This document shows positions 15,014 to 23,521 of a stretch of DNA of 45,823 bases, one piece after another. Source of the DNA: Mesorhizobium sp. LSJC280B00 (lineage in GTDB: Bacteria > Pseudomonadota > Alphaproteobacteria > Rhizobiales > Rhizobiaceae); contig NZ_AYVL01000023.1 in assembly GCF_000502835.1 (NCBI RefSeq), positions 11,752-57,574 of the forward strand, given 5' to 3'. Under the pieces are notes generated by a model that saw only the letters and a program-made list of their open reading frames with translations, was not told where the DNA came from and searched no databases. Each line of letters starts with the position of its first letter. The first letter of the stretch is position 1. The translations under genes and the position numbers were made by a program.

Positions 15014-15625
15014 ATGGTCAGCCAACAACGGATCGGCTGGGGCATCGCGGTTTTCTGCGCAATCGGGTGGGCCATGTCGAGCATCGACGCCCGGTCGCCA
15101 CCCCCCGCCCCGCCCGCGGTCCCCGCGGCAACCACCACCGCGGCGCCTCGGGTACAACCGAGCAGCAGCTCGATTGCCTATGCAAAGCCCGACGCGGTGG
15201 CTGCCCAGAAGCCTAGCCCCGCCACGTTGGTTCGCTGGCTGTACACCACCAAAAACGTCCGTGTCAGGGTCGCGCCGGACACCGAGGCGCGTATCATCAC
15301 CACGCTTCCACTGGGCGACCTGGTCCAGACAAACGGTCAACAGGGAGACTGGTACAATGTGACGGTCTCCGCACAGATCGGATGGATCCATGGCGACTAT
15401 CTCAGCGAGGCGAAGCCGGTCGAGCTGACTTCGAACACACCGGTCGCTCCAGCAGCTGCATCAGATGACGGCAGCGTTTCCGAGCATGCCTCGGGCGAGC
15501 CTGTCAGAGACGCCGTGGTAGGCAGATGCGATTGCCCATACGACCTGATGCGCAATGGGCGTTTATGCGGGGGCCGGAGCGCCTACAGCAGGCCCGGTGG
15601 CAGGAGCCCGGTGTGCTACTGGTAG
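15014..15625 (+). CDS. Exported or membrane-anchored SH3-domain protein with Cys-rich tail
   Basis: Starting at the ATG after CAGGGAGGGTGAA (15014) gives 203 residues. An N-terminal hydrophobic segment (IGWGIAVFCAIGWAMSS) acts as signal or anchor, followed by a Pro/Ala-rich linker. A bacterial SH3 domain lies at about 70-125 (TTKNVRVRVAPDTEARIITT, GDWYNVTVSAQIGWIHGDYL). The C-terminal VVGRCDCPYDLMRNGRLCGG then SAYSRPGG is a compact four-Cys module often seen at the end of such proteins. It probably works in the periplasm, binding cell wall or peptides. It overlaps the convergent DUF4236 gene by 10 bases. Confidence 0.7.
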   Translation: MVSQQRIGWGIAVFCAIGWAMSSIDARSPPPAPPAVPAATTTAAPRVQPSSSSIAYAKPDAVAAQKPSPATLVRWLYTTKNVRVRVAPDTEARIITTLPLGDLVQTNGQQGDWYNVTVSAQIGWIHGDYLSEAKPVELTSNTPVAPAAASDDGSVSEHASGEPVRDAVVGRCDCPYDLMRNGRLCGGRSAYSRPGGRSPVCYW

Positions 15626-16419
15626 GAAGGCTGCGCCGCGAGTAGCGACCGGTTGATCCACCCTAAAGTGACATCGTCCTTGCTGATCCGCGTCCAGCGA
15701 CCGTTGATTTCGACGACTGTCAGAGTGCTGCCCGCCGGCACCTGACTCACCACGGCCCCGGCCATTGAAGGATCCGAACGGATATTCGCCGTCCTGGTCA
15801 CGACTGCCGTTGGGAAGTGCTCGCCTGGCGGCGGCTCGACCGCTACCGAGGAACCCGGATCGGCTCCCGATAACGTGCTTGGCGTTTTCTGATCACCAGC
15901 GGAGGTGGGCCAGCTATCGCCAACAGGTGCGTCCTGCTGAACCGGCGCTTTGGCTGCTTTCACAAATGGCGGCAGATTCGAAGGGCTGATGTCGCGGCTT
16001 GCCGGCGGCAGCGGTTTGGTCTGCCCTGGTTCCTGGCGATCGGTTCGGGGTGCCAATGTCGGGTTTGGCATAGCGCTGGATTTTGTGTCGGAATTCTGGG
16101 CCATCAAGGCCGCCCCCACACCGACGACGCCGATAACAAGCAAGGAGACTTGCGCCGCACGGCTCCCTCTGGCGGCGTGGTAGATCAGGGCCACGAGTGC
16201 TGCGATCAATAAACCCAGAAAAAGAGCGGATTTGCCGCTGCGCTTGGAAGAATAGGACATGCCCGAACCGGGAAGACCAACAGTGCTCTGAATGCCGCCA
16301 CGGCCCATGTTCAATGTGGAGCCGGGCTTGCCAAAGGAGGCACTGCTGAGCCCCTTCCCGGTGACGTTCAGGCGAACGCCGGGAATAAGCCTCAATGACT
16401 TTCTGTATCTAAACCCCAC
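15616..16419 (-). CDS. DUF4236 and SH3-domain membrane protein
   Basis: 267 residues. The opening MGFRYRKSLRLIPGVRLNVT, then STLNMGRGGIQSTVGLPGSG is DUF4236, a short beta-rich domain of unknown role. Two hydrophobic segments follow (ALFLGLLIAALVALIYHAA and VSLLVIGVVGVGAALMA), then a Pro-rich linker and a C-terminal SH3 domain (TRTANIRSDPSMAGAVVSQV, then GRWTRISKDDVTLGWINRSL). Kin to the convergent SH3 gene in its last part. Both may act in one envelope-sensing pathway beside the TerY-P triad (inference). Confidence 0.75.
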   Translation of the reverse strand: MGFRYRKSLRLIPGVRLNVTGKGLSSASFGKPGSTLNMGRGGIQSTVGLPGSGMSYSSKRSGKSALFLGLLIAALVALIYHAARGSRAAQVSLLVIGVVGVGAALMAQNSDTKSSAMPNPTLAPRTDRQEPGQTKPLPPASRDISPSNLPPFVKAAKAPVQQDAPVGDSWPTSAGDQKTPSTLSGADPGSSVAVEPPPGEHFPTAVVTRTANIRSDPSMAGAVVSQVPAGSTLTVVEINGRWTRISKDDVTLGWINRSLLAAQPSYQ

Positions 16420-16580
16420 TGCGCCCCCGCGCGTACTTTGAAGCGAACACTAGCGTTGGGGCACTTGCGAAGCAACTTCCGTTTCATAGAACTCGAGGCC
16501 AAGTAGTCTATCGATTTGAAAGTTCCGTTCGCGCTTACCGGCTTCGCCGCAACGGCCTCCGCTTTGGCCGAGCCTTGATC

Positions 16581-16850
16581 TTAAGGTGTCCCGACATCGA
16601 TCTGCAGCACCGGAAGCGCTATCTCCTGTTGCGCAAGATATGATTTGAGGGTCTCCTGGAAACGCTCAATGTCTGGCAATACCTTGCGGCCCACACGGAT
16701 GATTTCATCACCCTTTGGCTCTTTCTCGAATACAACGTTGATCTGAAGATCGGCCAGCGACGGGTTCAACACGAGAAACCGATCGAGGCTGCTGTTCAGA
16801 GCGGTGCGCTCCTCGGACAGCAATTGATCCAGAAACTCATAGCCCTTCAT
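16581..16850 (-). CDS. Hypothetical protein, 89 residues
   Basis: Begins MKGYEFLDQLLSEERTALN, with the remainder of alternating helix and strand character (LQINVVFEKEPKGDEII...). No domain is recognised. It lies divergent from the DUF2130 gene, with 174 bases between their starts. Composition and codon use look like a real gene. A short gap with nothing recognised lies on its 3' side (16420-16580). Confidence 0.45.
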   Translation of the reverse strand: MKGYEFLDQLLSEERTALNSSLDRFLVLNPSLADLQINVVFEKEPKGDEIIRVGRKVLPDIERFQETLKSYLAQQEIALPVLQIDVGTP

Positions 16851-17024
16851 CTGCGGTCAGCACTTTTGCTCCCCTCACCACGGTTCGGTCGAAGAGGTGA
16901 CCAAGCAGGTACCCTCTCCGGGGGATAACTGGCAAGTTCACTCTTTGTTCTATTCGGCCGCTCTGCAATCCTGTATACTTTGAGGCGTTCTTTTGCACCA
17001 CGTTCCCTTGCGAGGATCTGCCTG

Positions 17025-18320
17025 ATGACTGTCCAGCCCAGGACTCTCAGTGAGCCGACAATCAGCTGCCCGAGCTGCAAGACCGACATCAAGCTCAATG
17101 AGTCGCTCGCGGCGCCGCTGATTGCGGCCACGCGCGAGGAATATGAACGGCGACTGGCGCAGAGCAACGCCGCCATGACGGCCAGGGAGGAGGAGGTTCA
17201 ACGCAAGCAGGCGGCTATCGACGCCGCCCGGGATGACATCGACAGCCAGGTCGCCGAAAAACTCAAGCTCGAACGTGCCGCCATCGCCGCCGAAGAGGCC
17301 CGCAAGGCAAAACTTCTCGTCTCGACCGACCTTGAGGACAAGGACAGGAGGCTGGGCGAGATGGAAACGACGCTGAGGGCGCGGGACGAAAAGCTCGCTG
17401 CGGCGCAGTTGCAGCAGGCCGAATTTATGAAGCAGCAGCGGGCGCTCGACGATGAAAAGCGCGAAATGGCGCTGACCATCGAAAAGAGGATCCAGGAAGG
17501 GTTGGACGCCGTCCGCGTCAAGGCCAGGACCGAAGCCGAAGACGGCCTCAAGATGAAGGTGGCCGAGAAAGAGGAACAGATTGCCGGCATGCAGCGCCAG
17601 ATCGAGGAGCTGAAGCGCCGCGCCGAGCAAGGATCTCAGCAGCTTCAGGGCGAGGTCCTTGAGCTCGAGCTGGAGTCGCTGATCGCCAGCCGGTTCCCGA
17701 TGGACATCATCGAACCGGTCGCCAAGGGTGAGTTCGGTGGTGACGTGCTGCAACGCGTGGTGGGACCGGCCGGCCAGCCGTGCGGCGCGATCCTGTGGGA
17801 ATCAAAACGCACCAAGAACTGGAGCCAAGGCTGGCTGGGCAAGCTGCGGACAGACCAGCGCGCCGCCAAGGCAGACATCGCGTTGATGATCTCCGAGGCG
17901 CTGCCTGCGGGGGTCGAAACGTTCGATCTGGTGGATGGCGTCTACATCGCCCATCCCAAATGCGCGATTCCGATCGCGATCATGCTCCGGCAGTCCCTCA
18001 TCGAGCTCGCCAACTCCCGCCTCGCCCAGGACGGCCAGGCCACCAAGATGGAGCAGGTCTACGGCTATCTGACTGGCCCCAGGTTTCGCCACCGGGTCGA
18101 GGCGATCGTCGAGAAATTCTCCGATATGCAGGACGACCTTGCCAAGGAAAGGAAAGCCACAATCCGCCTGTGGGCAAAGCGGGAGGCTCAGATCCAGGGT
18201 GTCATCGAGTCGACCGTCGGAATGTACGGCGATCTGCAGGGCATCGCCGGCAAGGTGATGCAGGAGATCGCGGGCTTGGAGGTCTTGGCCATAGAAGCAT
18301 CCGCGTCCATCCCCGATTGA
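17025..18320 (+). CDS. DUF2130 family coiled-coil protein
   Basis: 431 residues starting MTVQPRTLSEPTISCPSCKT; AGGA lies about 8 bases upstream. An N-terminal zinc-ribbon-like CPSCKTDIKLNE is followed by a coiled coil of about 200 residues. The DUF2130 domain starts around 215 (LELESLIASRFPMDIIEPVA, GEFGGDVLQRVV, AILWESKRTKNWSQGWLGKL). The E-x-K of WESKRTK and the earlier acidic residue resemble a PD-(D/E)XK nuclease core. The family is widespread in defence and mobile regions but has no settled function. Confidence 0.8.
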   Translation: MTVQPRTLSEPTISCPSCKTDIKLNESLAAPLIAATREEYERRLAQSNAAMTAREEEVQRKQAAIDAARDDIDSQVAEKLKLERAAIAAEEARKAKLLVSTDLEDKDRRLGEMETTLRARDEKLAAAQLQQAEFMKQQRALDDEKREMALTIEKRIQEGLDAVRVKARTEAEDGLKMKVAEKEEQIAGMQRQIEELKRRAEQGSQQLQGEVLELELESLIASRFPMDIIEPVAKGEFGGDVLQRVVGPAGQPCGAILWESKRTKNWSQGWLGKLRTDQRAAKADIALMISEALPAGVETFDLVDGVYIAHPKCAIPIAIMLRQSLIELANSRLAQDGQATKMEQVYGYLTGPRFRHRVEAIVEKFSDMQDDLAKERKATIRLWAKREAQIQGVIESTVGMYGDLQGIAGKVMQEIAGLEVLAIEASASIPD

Positions 18321-18381
18321 GAAGGCTAATCTAAACTGGATATCGGATTTGAGAACGAGGGCAAGCTGCTCCTTGTGACGG

Positions 18382-19338
18382 ATGATCCGTGAAAAGCGGA
18401 ACGCAATGCCAAGAAGCCGCCGCGCTCAACCCCTCGCCCGGCCGGGTCATCAGATTGCTATGCAGCCTGCGGTTTTTGCGCCAAGCTGTGCGGACAATGA
18501 AAGCCTGCCCGTGACGGACCGTGAAATCCACCTTTACCTCGATGATAGCGGCAGCCGCGAGCCAGACCGACAACCAAAGGAGAAGCGGCGGGACGAGATG
18601 GATTATTTCGCCCTCGGCGGCATCCTCATCAACGAGGAAGACGTCGATGAGCTCTATGCCCGCCACAAGGCCTTCTGCCAGAAGCACGGAATCACCTATC
18701 CGCTTCACTCCTGGGCGATCCGGGGCGGTCGTGGCGACTTCGGCTGGCTGAAGAAGCCGGAGTCCGCTTTTGAATTCCTGGGAGATTTGCAGGGAATGCT
18801 GCTTGCGCTGCCCGTGATCGGCATCGCCGCAGTCATCGACCGACCGGGCTATGTTGCCCGCTACCGCGACCGGTACCGGGACCAGCTCTGGTTCATGTGC
18901 AAGACCGCCTACTGCATCCTGATCGAGCGCGCCGCCAAATATGCCCGCAGCCAGGACCGCAAGCTGCGCGTGTTCTTCGAGCGCGCCGGCAAAGCCGAGG
19001 ACCGCGACCTGGTGGCCTACACGCGGATCCTGAAGACGCAAGGGATGCCGTTCGACGGCGCCAACTCCGCCAGCTACGGGTCGTTAACTGCCGAGGAGTT
19101 TAGGGACATCGTGCGCGGGGAGCCCCGCGGCAGAACCAAATCCACACCGATGCTGCAAATCGCCGATCTCTACCTCTATCCGATGGCCAAGGGCGGCTAT
19201 GACCCGTCCTACCGGCCCTACAGGGCCCTGATGGACCACAAGCGTTTGATCGACGCGCACCTGCCGCCCGAGGACCTGGCATCCTGCGGCATCAAATACA
19301 GCTGCTTTGAATGGATAAAAAACAAAGACCCGGACTAG
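18382..19338 (+). CDS. DUF3800 family protein
   Basis: The longest reading has 318 residues. The family motif YLDDSGS (about residue 52 of the longest form) is near the start of the domain, and RTKSTPMLQIADLYLYPMAK is the typical C-terminal part. DUF3800 proteins have an RNase H-like fold with acidic residues and are common in phage and defence regions. The true start is uncertain: the first 30-45 residues look non-native, and a GTG just before TDREIHLYLDDSG would fit the family better. No ribosome site decides it. A terminator follows at once. Confidence 0.75.
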   Translation: MIREKRNAMPRSRRAQPLARPGHQIAMQPAVFAPSCADNESLPVTDREIHLYLDDSGSREPDRQPKEKRRDEMDYFALGGILINEEDVDELYARHKAFCQKHGITYPLHSWAIRGGRGDFGWLKKPESAFEFLGDLQGMLLALPVIGIAAVIDRPGYVARYRDRYRDQLWFMCKTAYCILIERAAKYARSQDRKLRVFFERAGKAEDRDLVAYTRILKTQGMPFDGANSASYGSLTAEEFRDIVRGEPRGRTKSTPMLQIADLYLYPMAKGGYDPSYRPYRALMDHKRLIDAHLPPEDLASCGIKYSCFEWIKNKDPD

Positions 19339-19354
19339 CCGGGCCTTCGTTTTG
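19324..19354 (+). terminator. Rho-independent terminator after the DUF3800 gene
   Basis: CCCGG and CCGGG pair around ACTAG, and AAG/CTT extends the stem after a one-base mismatch. The hairpin is followed by CGTTTT. The stem overlaps the stop codon of the DUF3800 gene. Confidence 0.6.
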
Positions 19355-19687
19355 AAAAGTTCGGCTGGCGCCTGGCGCCAACCCCGGAGCGATGCTCACG
19401 TCCAAAGTATGGGTATTGACGCTCTCTTTGTCAACACCCCGGGTGAACCTCTGGTCGGGGGGTCCCTATCTTATCGCTTGCATATAGCACGGTTCGTCTG
19501 ATCAACACTTCATATTATCAAGTCCTCTTCTTCGGGCGCAGCGCGGTTCCCCGGCCCCTGAATCCAGGGACATAGGCCGGACGAACCTTGAAACACCCTC
19601 CCCCTGAATGCAGAACCGTCCCCAATGCCCTTGCGTCATCACGGGAAACCACCATATCTGGATGCAGTTCACCACAGGGAGCCTCAT
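19355..19687. other. Intergenic region before the winged-helix gene
   Basis: About 330 bases without a convincing gene. It contains an inverted repeat GTATTGAC-9 bases-GTCAACAC at 19413-19436, which could be an operator or part of a promoter. The run into the next gene ends with CAGGGAG, its ribosome binding site. Confidence 0.4.
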
Positions 19688-20170
19688 ATGGCCCAGCCAG
19701 AAACCGCCAAAGCAGACGTCGACAAGCTACGCACCAACGAGAAGAAGTGGACCAAGGCACTCATGGCCACGGGCTGGAGCGCTTTCCCCAACATCATCAT
19801 CGAGAAGCAGCAGGCTCTCGGCCTCGATGCGCTCGACATGAACATCATCATCCACCTGGTCCAGTACTGGTGGCTGCCCGACAACCTGCCCCACCCCTCG
19901 GTCGAGACGATCGCCAAGGCAATCGGGGTGACGCCCCGCACCATTCAGAAACGCATTGCCGCCCTCGAGGCCCTTAAACTTCTTGGCCGGGAGGAACGGC
20001 GCAACACGCCCAATGGCAGCATGACGAACCGCTATCATTTCGATGGCCTGATCGAGGCCGCCAGGCCGTTTGCCTTGGAAAAGGCCGCCGAGATCAAGAA
20101 GGCGGCCGAGGAGAGATCGAACCGGTTGAAGCGTAAGAAGCCGCAGCTGGTCGTGGACAACGATGCATAG
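19688..20170 (+). CDS. Winged-helix DNA-binding protein
   Basis: 160 residues starting MAQPETAKADV, with AGGGAG upstream. The core has GLDALDMNIIIHLVQYWWLP, then HPSVETIAKAIGVTPRTIQK and RIAALEALKLLGREER. This is a helix-turn-helix with a wing of the kind seen in phage and plasmid replication initiators and in DnaD/MarR-like regulators. The C-terminal quarter is a basic helix (RSNRLKRKKP). It lies just before the tRNA-like gene. It may be a lone regulator or a relic of a mobile element. Confidence 0.65.
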   Translation: MAQPETAKADVDKLRTNEKKWTKALMATGWSAFPNIIIEKQQALGLDALDMNIIIHLVQYWWLPDNLPHPSVETIAKAIGVTPRTIQKRIAALEALKLLGREERRNTPNGSMTNRYHFDGLIEAARPFALEKAAEIKKAAEERSNRLKRKKPQLVVDNDA

Positions 20171-20176
20171 GCAGAT

Positions 20177-20283
20177 CGTGGCGTAGCTCAGAGGATAGAG
20201 CGCCTCGCTTTCGACCTGGGTGGTGCGTGACACCGCTATCTAGGGGCGAGGAGGTCGCAGGTTCAAGTCCTGCCGTCACGCCA
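20177..20283 (+). tRNA. tRNA-like gene with a 32-base insertion in the anticodon loop
   Basis: A cloverleaf can be drawn: acceptor CGTGGCG/CGTCACG (7 pairs, one G-T), TA, D stem GCTC/GAGC, anticodon stem CCTCG/CGAGG, variable loop AGGTC and T arm GCAGG-TTCAAGT-CCTGC. But the anticodon stem encloses 39 bases (20208-20246) rather than 7. The extra segment folds by itself (CCTGG 20215-20219 with CTAGG 20240-20244; GGTG with CACC inside). The loop begins CTTTCGA, which would give anticodon TTC if the insertion lies after it; this is not certain. After the acceptor the sequence is CCA with no separate discriminator base. It may be an intron-containing tRNA, a tRNA-like element or a decayed copy. 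Confidence 0.5.
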
Positions 20284-20427
20284 TTGTCCTCAATATGGAT
20301 CCCTCAGCTCCGGAAACTCGAAAGATTTCCGGTACCGGACCCGTAATCTACCGTGGTTTTTCAATGGCCTCCCTTTGATATTTGTTCTGCGTATGTTCAT
20401 ATCAAGGGACCAACACGAGGACTCAAT

Positions 20428-21630
20428 ATGGGCATGCGATACAATGGCCGGCCGTTTGATTCGGGGGATTTTGCAAAGGATTTTGAAGCTGCGGCTGTCG
20501 AGAGCATCAAGGAACAGCTGTGGGAGAGGTTCAGTGCCATTCGCCATCCTGATACAGGCGAATTTCCCACTGTCCTGGTCCTTGGAGAAGCCCTTGACGA
20601 TTTGCGGCTCAGTATTGAGGGCTCGCCGCAGCTTCTCGCGCTGGTGAAGGACAAGATGAGCGACAATGAGCAGGCGTCGACTGTGTTCCTGCCCCTGCAA
20701 CAGGGCTCCCCGAAAGCCTTTCTCAGCTACTCGTTCGACGATCGCGAGCTAGCAGAGACGGTCGCGCGCGCCCTGATGGCGGATGGAATCGATACCTGGT
20801 GGGCGGAATGGGAGATCCGTTCCGGAGATTCCTTGCGCCGCAAAATCGACGAGGGACTGGGCAACTGCACGCATTTCATCGTGCTGCTGACTCCGAGCGC
20901 CATGCAGAAGCCGTGGGTCCAGCAGGAGATGGATGCCGGCCTGGTCCGCCGCATCTCTGGGCAGGCGCGCTTCATAGCCCTTCGCTACGGTGTCGCGGCA
21001 CGGGAATTGCCGCCGCTTCTGTCGGGCATGCTCTCGCCAGAACTTGATGCCGCGCGCCTAGACGAAGGCGTGCGCAATCTGGTGAACGACATCCATGGCG
21101 TGACACGCAAGCCGCAGCTCGGCCCAGCGCCCATTGCGGCTGTGCAGCCGGCGACGGGTTACTCCAAGGTCGCAACGGCAATTGCCAAGATCTTTGTTGA
21201 GGAGACGTCGGATGCAATGTTCTCGCACCCTCAGAAAGGGGTAGATGAGCTGGCGGCCACCATTGAAGCGTCAGAGGAGGACATCGAGGACGCTCTGCAC
21301 GAGCTGCGCGATCTGGTTTCCGTCAGCTTCGGCCGCGTCTTGCCCAAGGAGGACCTGTTTGCCACATTCGACAAATATTTCATGGATTGGTCGCCCGAAG
21401 ATGACGCGCTGCGTATCGCTGCCGACCTGATCAACGACCCGTTGATGCCCCACGATACAGGCCAGGTCGCCGAGCGGTACGGCTGGGAGCCGAGGCGCAT
21501 AAACCCCGCTCTGGCCTATCTGATGACCCGCAAGCTGATCGTCGACTACAAGGTACTCGCCAGCCAGTACAATTCGATCCGGGTGGTGAAAACGGACGCC
21601 ACGCGGCGCTTCGTGAAGAGCCGAAGCTGA
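20428..21630 (+). CDS. TIR-domain protein (putative defence NADase)
   Basis: 400 residues starting MGMRYNGRPF, after ACGAGGACTCAAT. The TIR domain spans about 95-210: KAFLSYSFDDRELAETVARA, then DTWWAEWEIRSGDSLRRKI, CTHFIVLLTPSAMQKPWVQQ and EMDAGL. Glu167 in PWVQQEM is placed like the catalytic Glu of TIR NADases, which deplete or convert NAD to stop phage. The C-terminal 150 residues look like two winged-helix-like units (DELAATIEASEEDIEDALHE; GQVAERYGWEPRRINPALAY) that could sense nucleic acid or a partner. No ThsA-like gene follows; the next gene is DUF4238, 37 bases on. Confidence 0.82.
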   Translation: MGMRYNGRPFDSGDFAKDFEAAAVESIKEQLWERFSAIRHPDTGEFPTVLVLGEALDDLRLSIEGSPQLLALVKDKMSDNEQASTVFLPLQQGSPKAFLSYSFDDRELAETVARALMADGIDTWWAEWEIRSGDSLRRKIDEGLGNCTHFIVLLTPSAMQKPWVQQEMDAGLVRRISGQARFIALRYGVAARELPPLLSGMLSPELDAARLDEGVRNLVNDIHGVTRKPQLGPAPIAAVQPATGYSKVATAIAKIFVEETSDAMFSHPQKGVDELAATIEASEEDIEDALHELRDLVSVSFGRVLPKEDLFATFDKYFMDWSPEDDALRIAADLINDPLMPHDTGQVAERYGWEPRRINPALAYLMTRKLIVDYKVLASQYNSIRVVKTDATRRFVKSRS

Positions 21631-21667
21631 GGATGCCAATCCGCAGGGTCATGCCCGACAAGGTGCA

Positions 21668-22825
21668 GTGACCGGGGAGACCGACCACAGGACCATGGAG
21701 CAGTCACCCTTCTATTTTGGCAAATGGGGAGACGTCCCCATCGACGGCGATGTGAGGCCATTTAGCATCTTCAATCCGGTCCGCAGCGGGGCGGGACGGA
21801 CAAACCGAAAACACCACTTCATCTCGGTCACCTATATGGAAGGCTTCGCCGATGACCGCGGCCGCGTCCAAGTCTATCGGGCCGAGGCGCCAGAGGCACC
21901 GCTGCCGAAGCAGCCGAGGGCAACTGGGTACGAGAACTACTATTACTCTCAGAAACTCCCCGGTGGCGGTCAAGAAAACCACAGATTCGAAGACCTCTGG
22001 AATCCGATCGAGACCGTTTGGCCGGAGACCGTCCGTGCGCTTCAAGCACGTCGTCTTTCACCGGCTTTATCCTTCAATGTCCAAGGCATGCAAACGATCA
22101 TGTGCACGCGCGTTCCGGCGACCCGTGATCGCATTGCGCTTATGCTGGAGGCTAAGCTGCGAAGCGAATGCAAGGTGCTCGAGGAAATCGGTAAACTGCC
22201 CCCAGACTTGGAACGCTACGCCGGTCAGTTCGACACAGTCCCGGTCGGCATCAATCCGCAAGAAACTCTGCTCGCGATGGAGGACGAATTCCAGACGTTC
22301 GGCGATCTCTGCTTTCGGCTTGGATTCGAGGTTCTTCACAACAAGACCGACATCCCATTCCTCACCTCCGACAATCCGGTGTGCACCTATGACCCGCGCA
22401 AACCGCTGCTCGCACGCACCCCCTACGATCACTCCGGTGACATCGAGCTGATCTTTCCCCTGACCGCCCGCATGCTGGTGCTCGGTTCAAGCAAGCGTCA
22501 GCCGTTTGGCGTCCTGTCACGGCACCGCGACGTCACGGATAAGCACAAAATTCGCCGGTTCAATCGAACAATCGCTCAATTCGCGTACAGGATGACCGTC
22601 GGCCAGGACCGGTCAAGCGATGCGCTGATTTGTGCCCATGCGCATCTCGTACCGACGATCAGCACCGAGGTCCGCCGACACAACAATGAAATCCAGATCG
22701 TCTGGCGGCATATCTTCGGGCCGAAACCTGCTCTTTCTCAGTACATTGACACCCCGGAAAAGGCCTCTCGGCTAGAAGCGAAAATGGCCTCAGCCGCATC
22801 GAGCCCCGTGTCCGACGGGAGCTAG
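21668..22825 (+). CDS. DUF4238 family protein
   Basis: 385 residues from GTG (21668) or 376 from ATG (21695). DUF4238 marks: an early NRKHHFISVTYMEGFADDRG, a middle part with FNVQGMQTIMCTR, and DIPFLTSDNPVCTYDPR, followed by IELIFPLTARMLVLGSS. The family is often found as a lone gene in defence islands and its biochemistry is not established. It follows the TIR gene closely in the same direction and may be its partner (inference). Confidence 0.75.
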   Translation: MTGETDHRTMEQSPFYFGKWGDVPIDGDVRPFSIFNPVRSGAGRTNRKHHFISVTYMEGFADDRGRVQVYRAEAPEAPLPKQPRATGYENYYYSQKLPGGGQENHRFEDLWNPIETVWPETVRALQARRLSPALSFNVQGMQTIMCTRVPATRDRIALMLEAKLRSECKVLEEIGKLPPDLERYAGQFDTVPVGINPQETLLAMEDEFQTFGDLCFRLGFEVLHNKTDIPFLTSDNPVCTYDPRKPLLARTPYDHSGDIELIFPLTARMLVLGSSKRQPFGVLSRHRDVTDKHKIRRFNRTIAQFAYRMTVGQDRSSDALICAHAHLVPTISTEVRRHNNEIQIVWRHIFGPKPALSQYIDTPEKASRLEAKMASAASSPVSDGS

Positions 22826-23011
22826 TAGCGCAGGAAAGAGACGTCGGCACTGCGGCGCGTCAAGCGCCTCCGGCAGCAGTATTCCCTAACCAAGCCGCAG
22901 CTGTTGCTTCGACAGACCGTCCCAGATTAACCCGCTGAAAGAAGGGGATAGATTGAAATTCCGCAGCTTGACCATGCGAGGCGTGCTAGTTCTCTCTGCA
23001 AAGGAGACATC

Positions 23012-23521
23012 ATGTCCGACGTGACGCGGGAACGCGTGACAGACGAACTTCTCCGCATGGAAGAAGATTGTATTCATTCCGGCAAAGCGCACTTCAACGC
23101 TTCAGCGCGCTGGGCGGTGTGGAACTATGTCTTCGGCATTCCCTCGGTGATCCTCAGCACCGCAGCGGGCGCTGCTTTTTTCAAGGACTATCCTGTCGTC
23201 GCGGGTTCCATGGCGCTTTGCGTTGCCGTCCTCACGTCGCTGATGACGTTCCTGAAACCCGGTGAGAAGTCGGCTGACCATAAGAGTTCGGGCGACCAGT
23301 ACCTGGCGCTACGCAACAATTCCCGCGTTTTCCGCGAGGTCGAACTCGACAACACGCCCGATGCCGAAACCGTGCTGACCGCCCTGAAAGGCTTCACCAC
23401 GCGGCGCGATGAACTGAACCAGGCAAGCCCTGCTTTTTCAGACCGCGATTTTAAGAAGGCCCGCGACGGCATTAACGCCGGCGAAGCCAAGCACGCGGTC
23501 GACAAAGGTTCCCACCAATGA
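23012..23521 (+). CDS. SLATT-domain two-helix membrane effector of CBASS
   Basis: 169 residues starting MSDVTRERVTDELLRMEEDC, with AAAGGAG upstream. After a helical start come two transmembrane segments at about 36-55 (AVWNYVFGIPSVILSTAAGA) and 61-81 (PVVAGSMALCVAVLTSLMTF). LKPGEKSADHKSSGDQYLAL and a helical cytoplasmic tail follow. This is the SLATT pattern, a pore-forming effector that opens when a cyclic nucleotide signal is made. The stop overlaps the CD-NTase start (ATGA), so the two genes are one unit. It probably kills or arrests infected cells by membrane damage. Confidence 0.85.
   Translation: MSDVTRERVTDELLRMEEDCIHSGKAHFNASARWAVWNYVFGIPSVILSTAAGAAFFKDYPVVAGSMALCVAVLTSLMTFLKPGEKSADHKSSGDQYLALRNNSRVFREVELDNTPDAETVLTALKGFTTRRDELNQASPAFSDRDFKKARDGINAGEAKHAVDKGSHQ

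Noticed and set aside
18331..19041. A 236-codon minus-strand open frame
   Set aside because: Antisense to the DUF3800 gene, which has clear family motifs.
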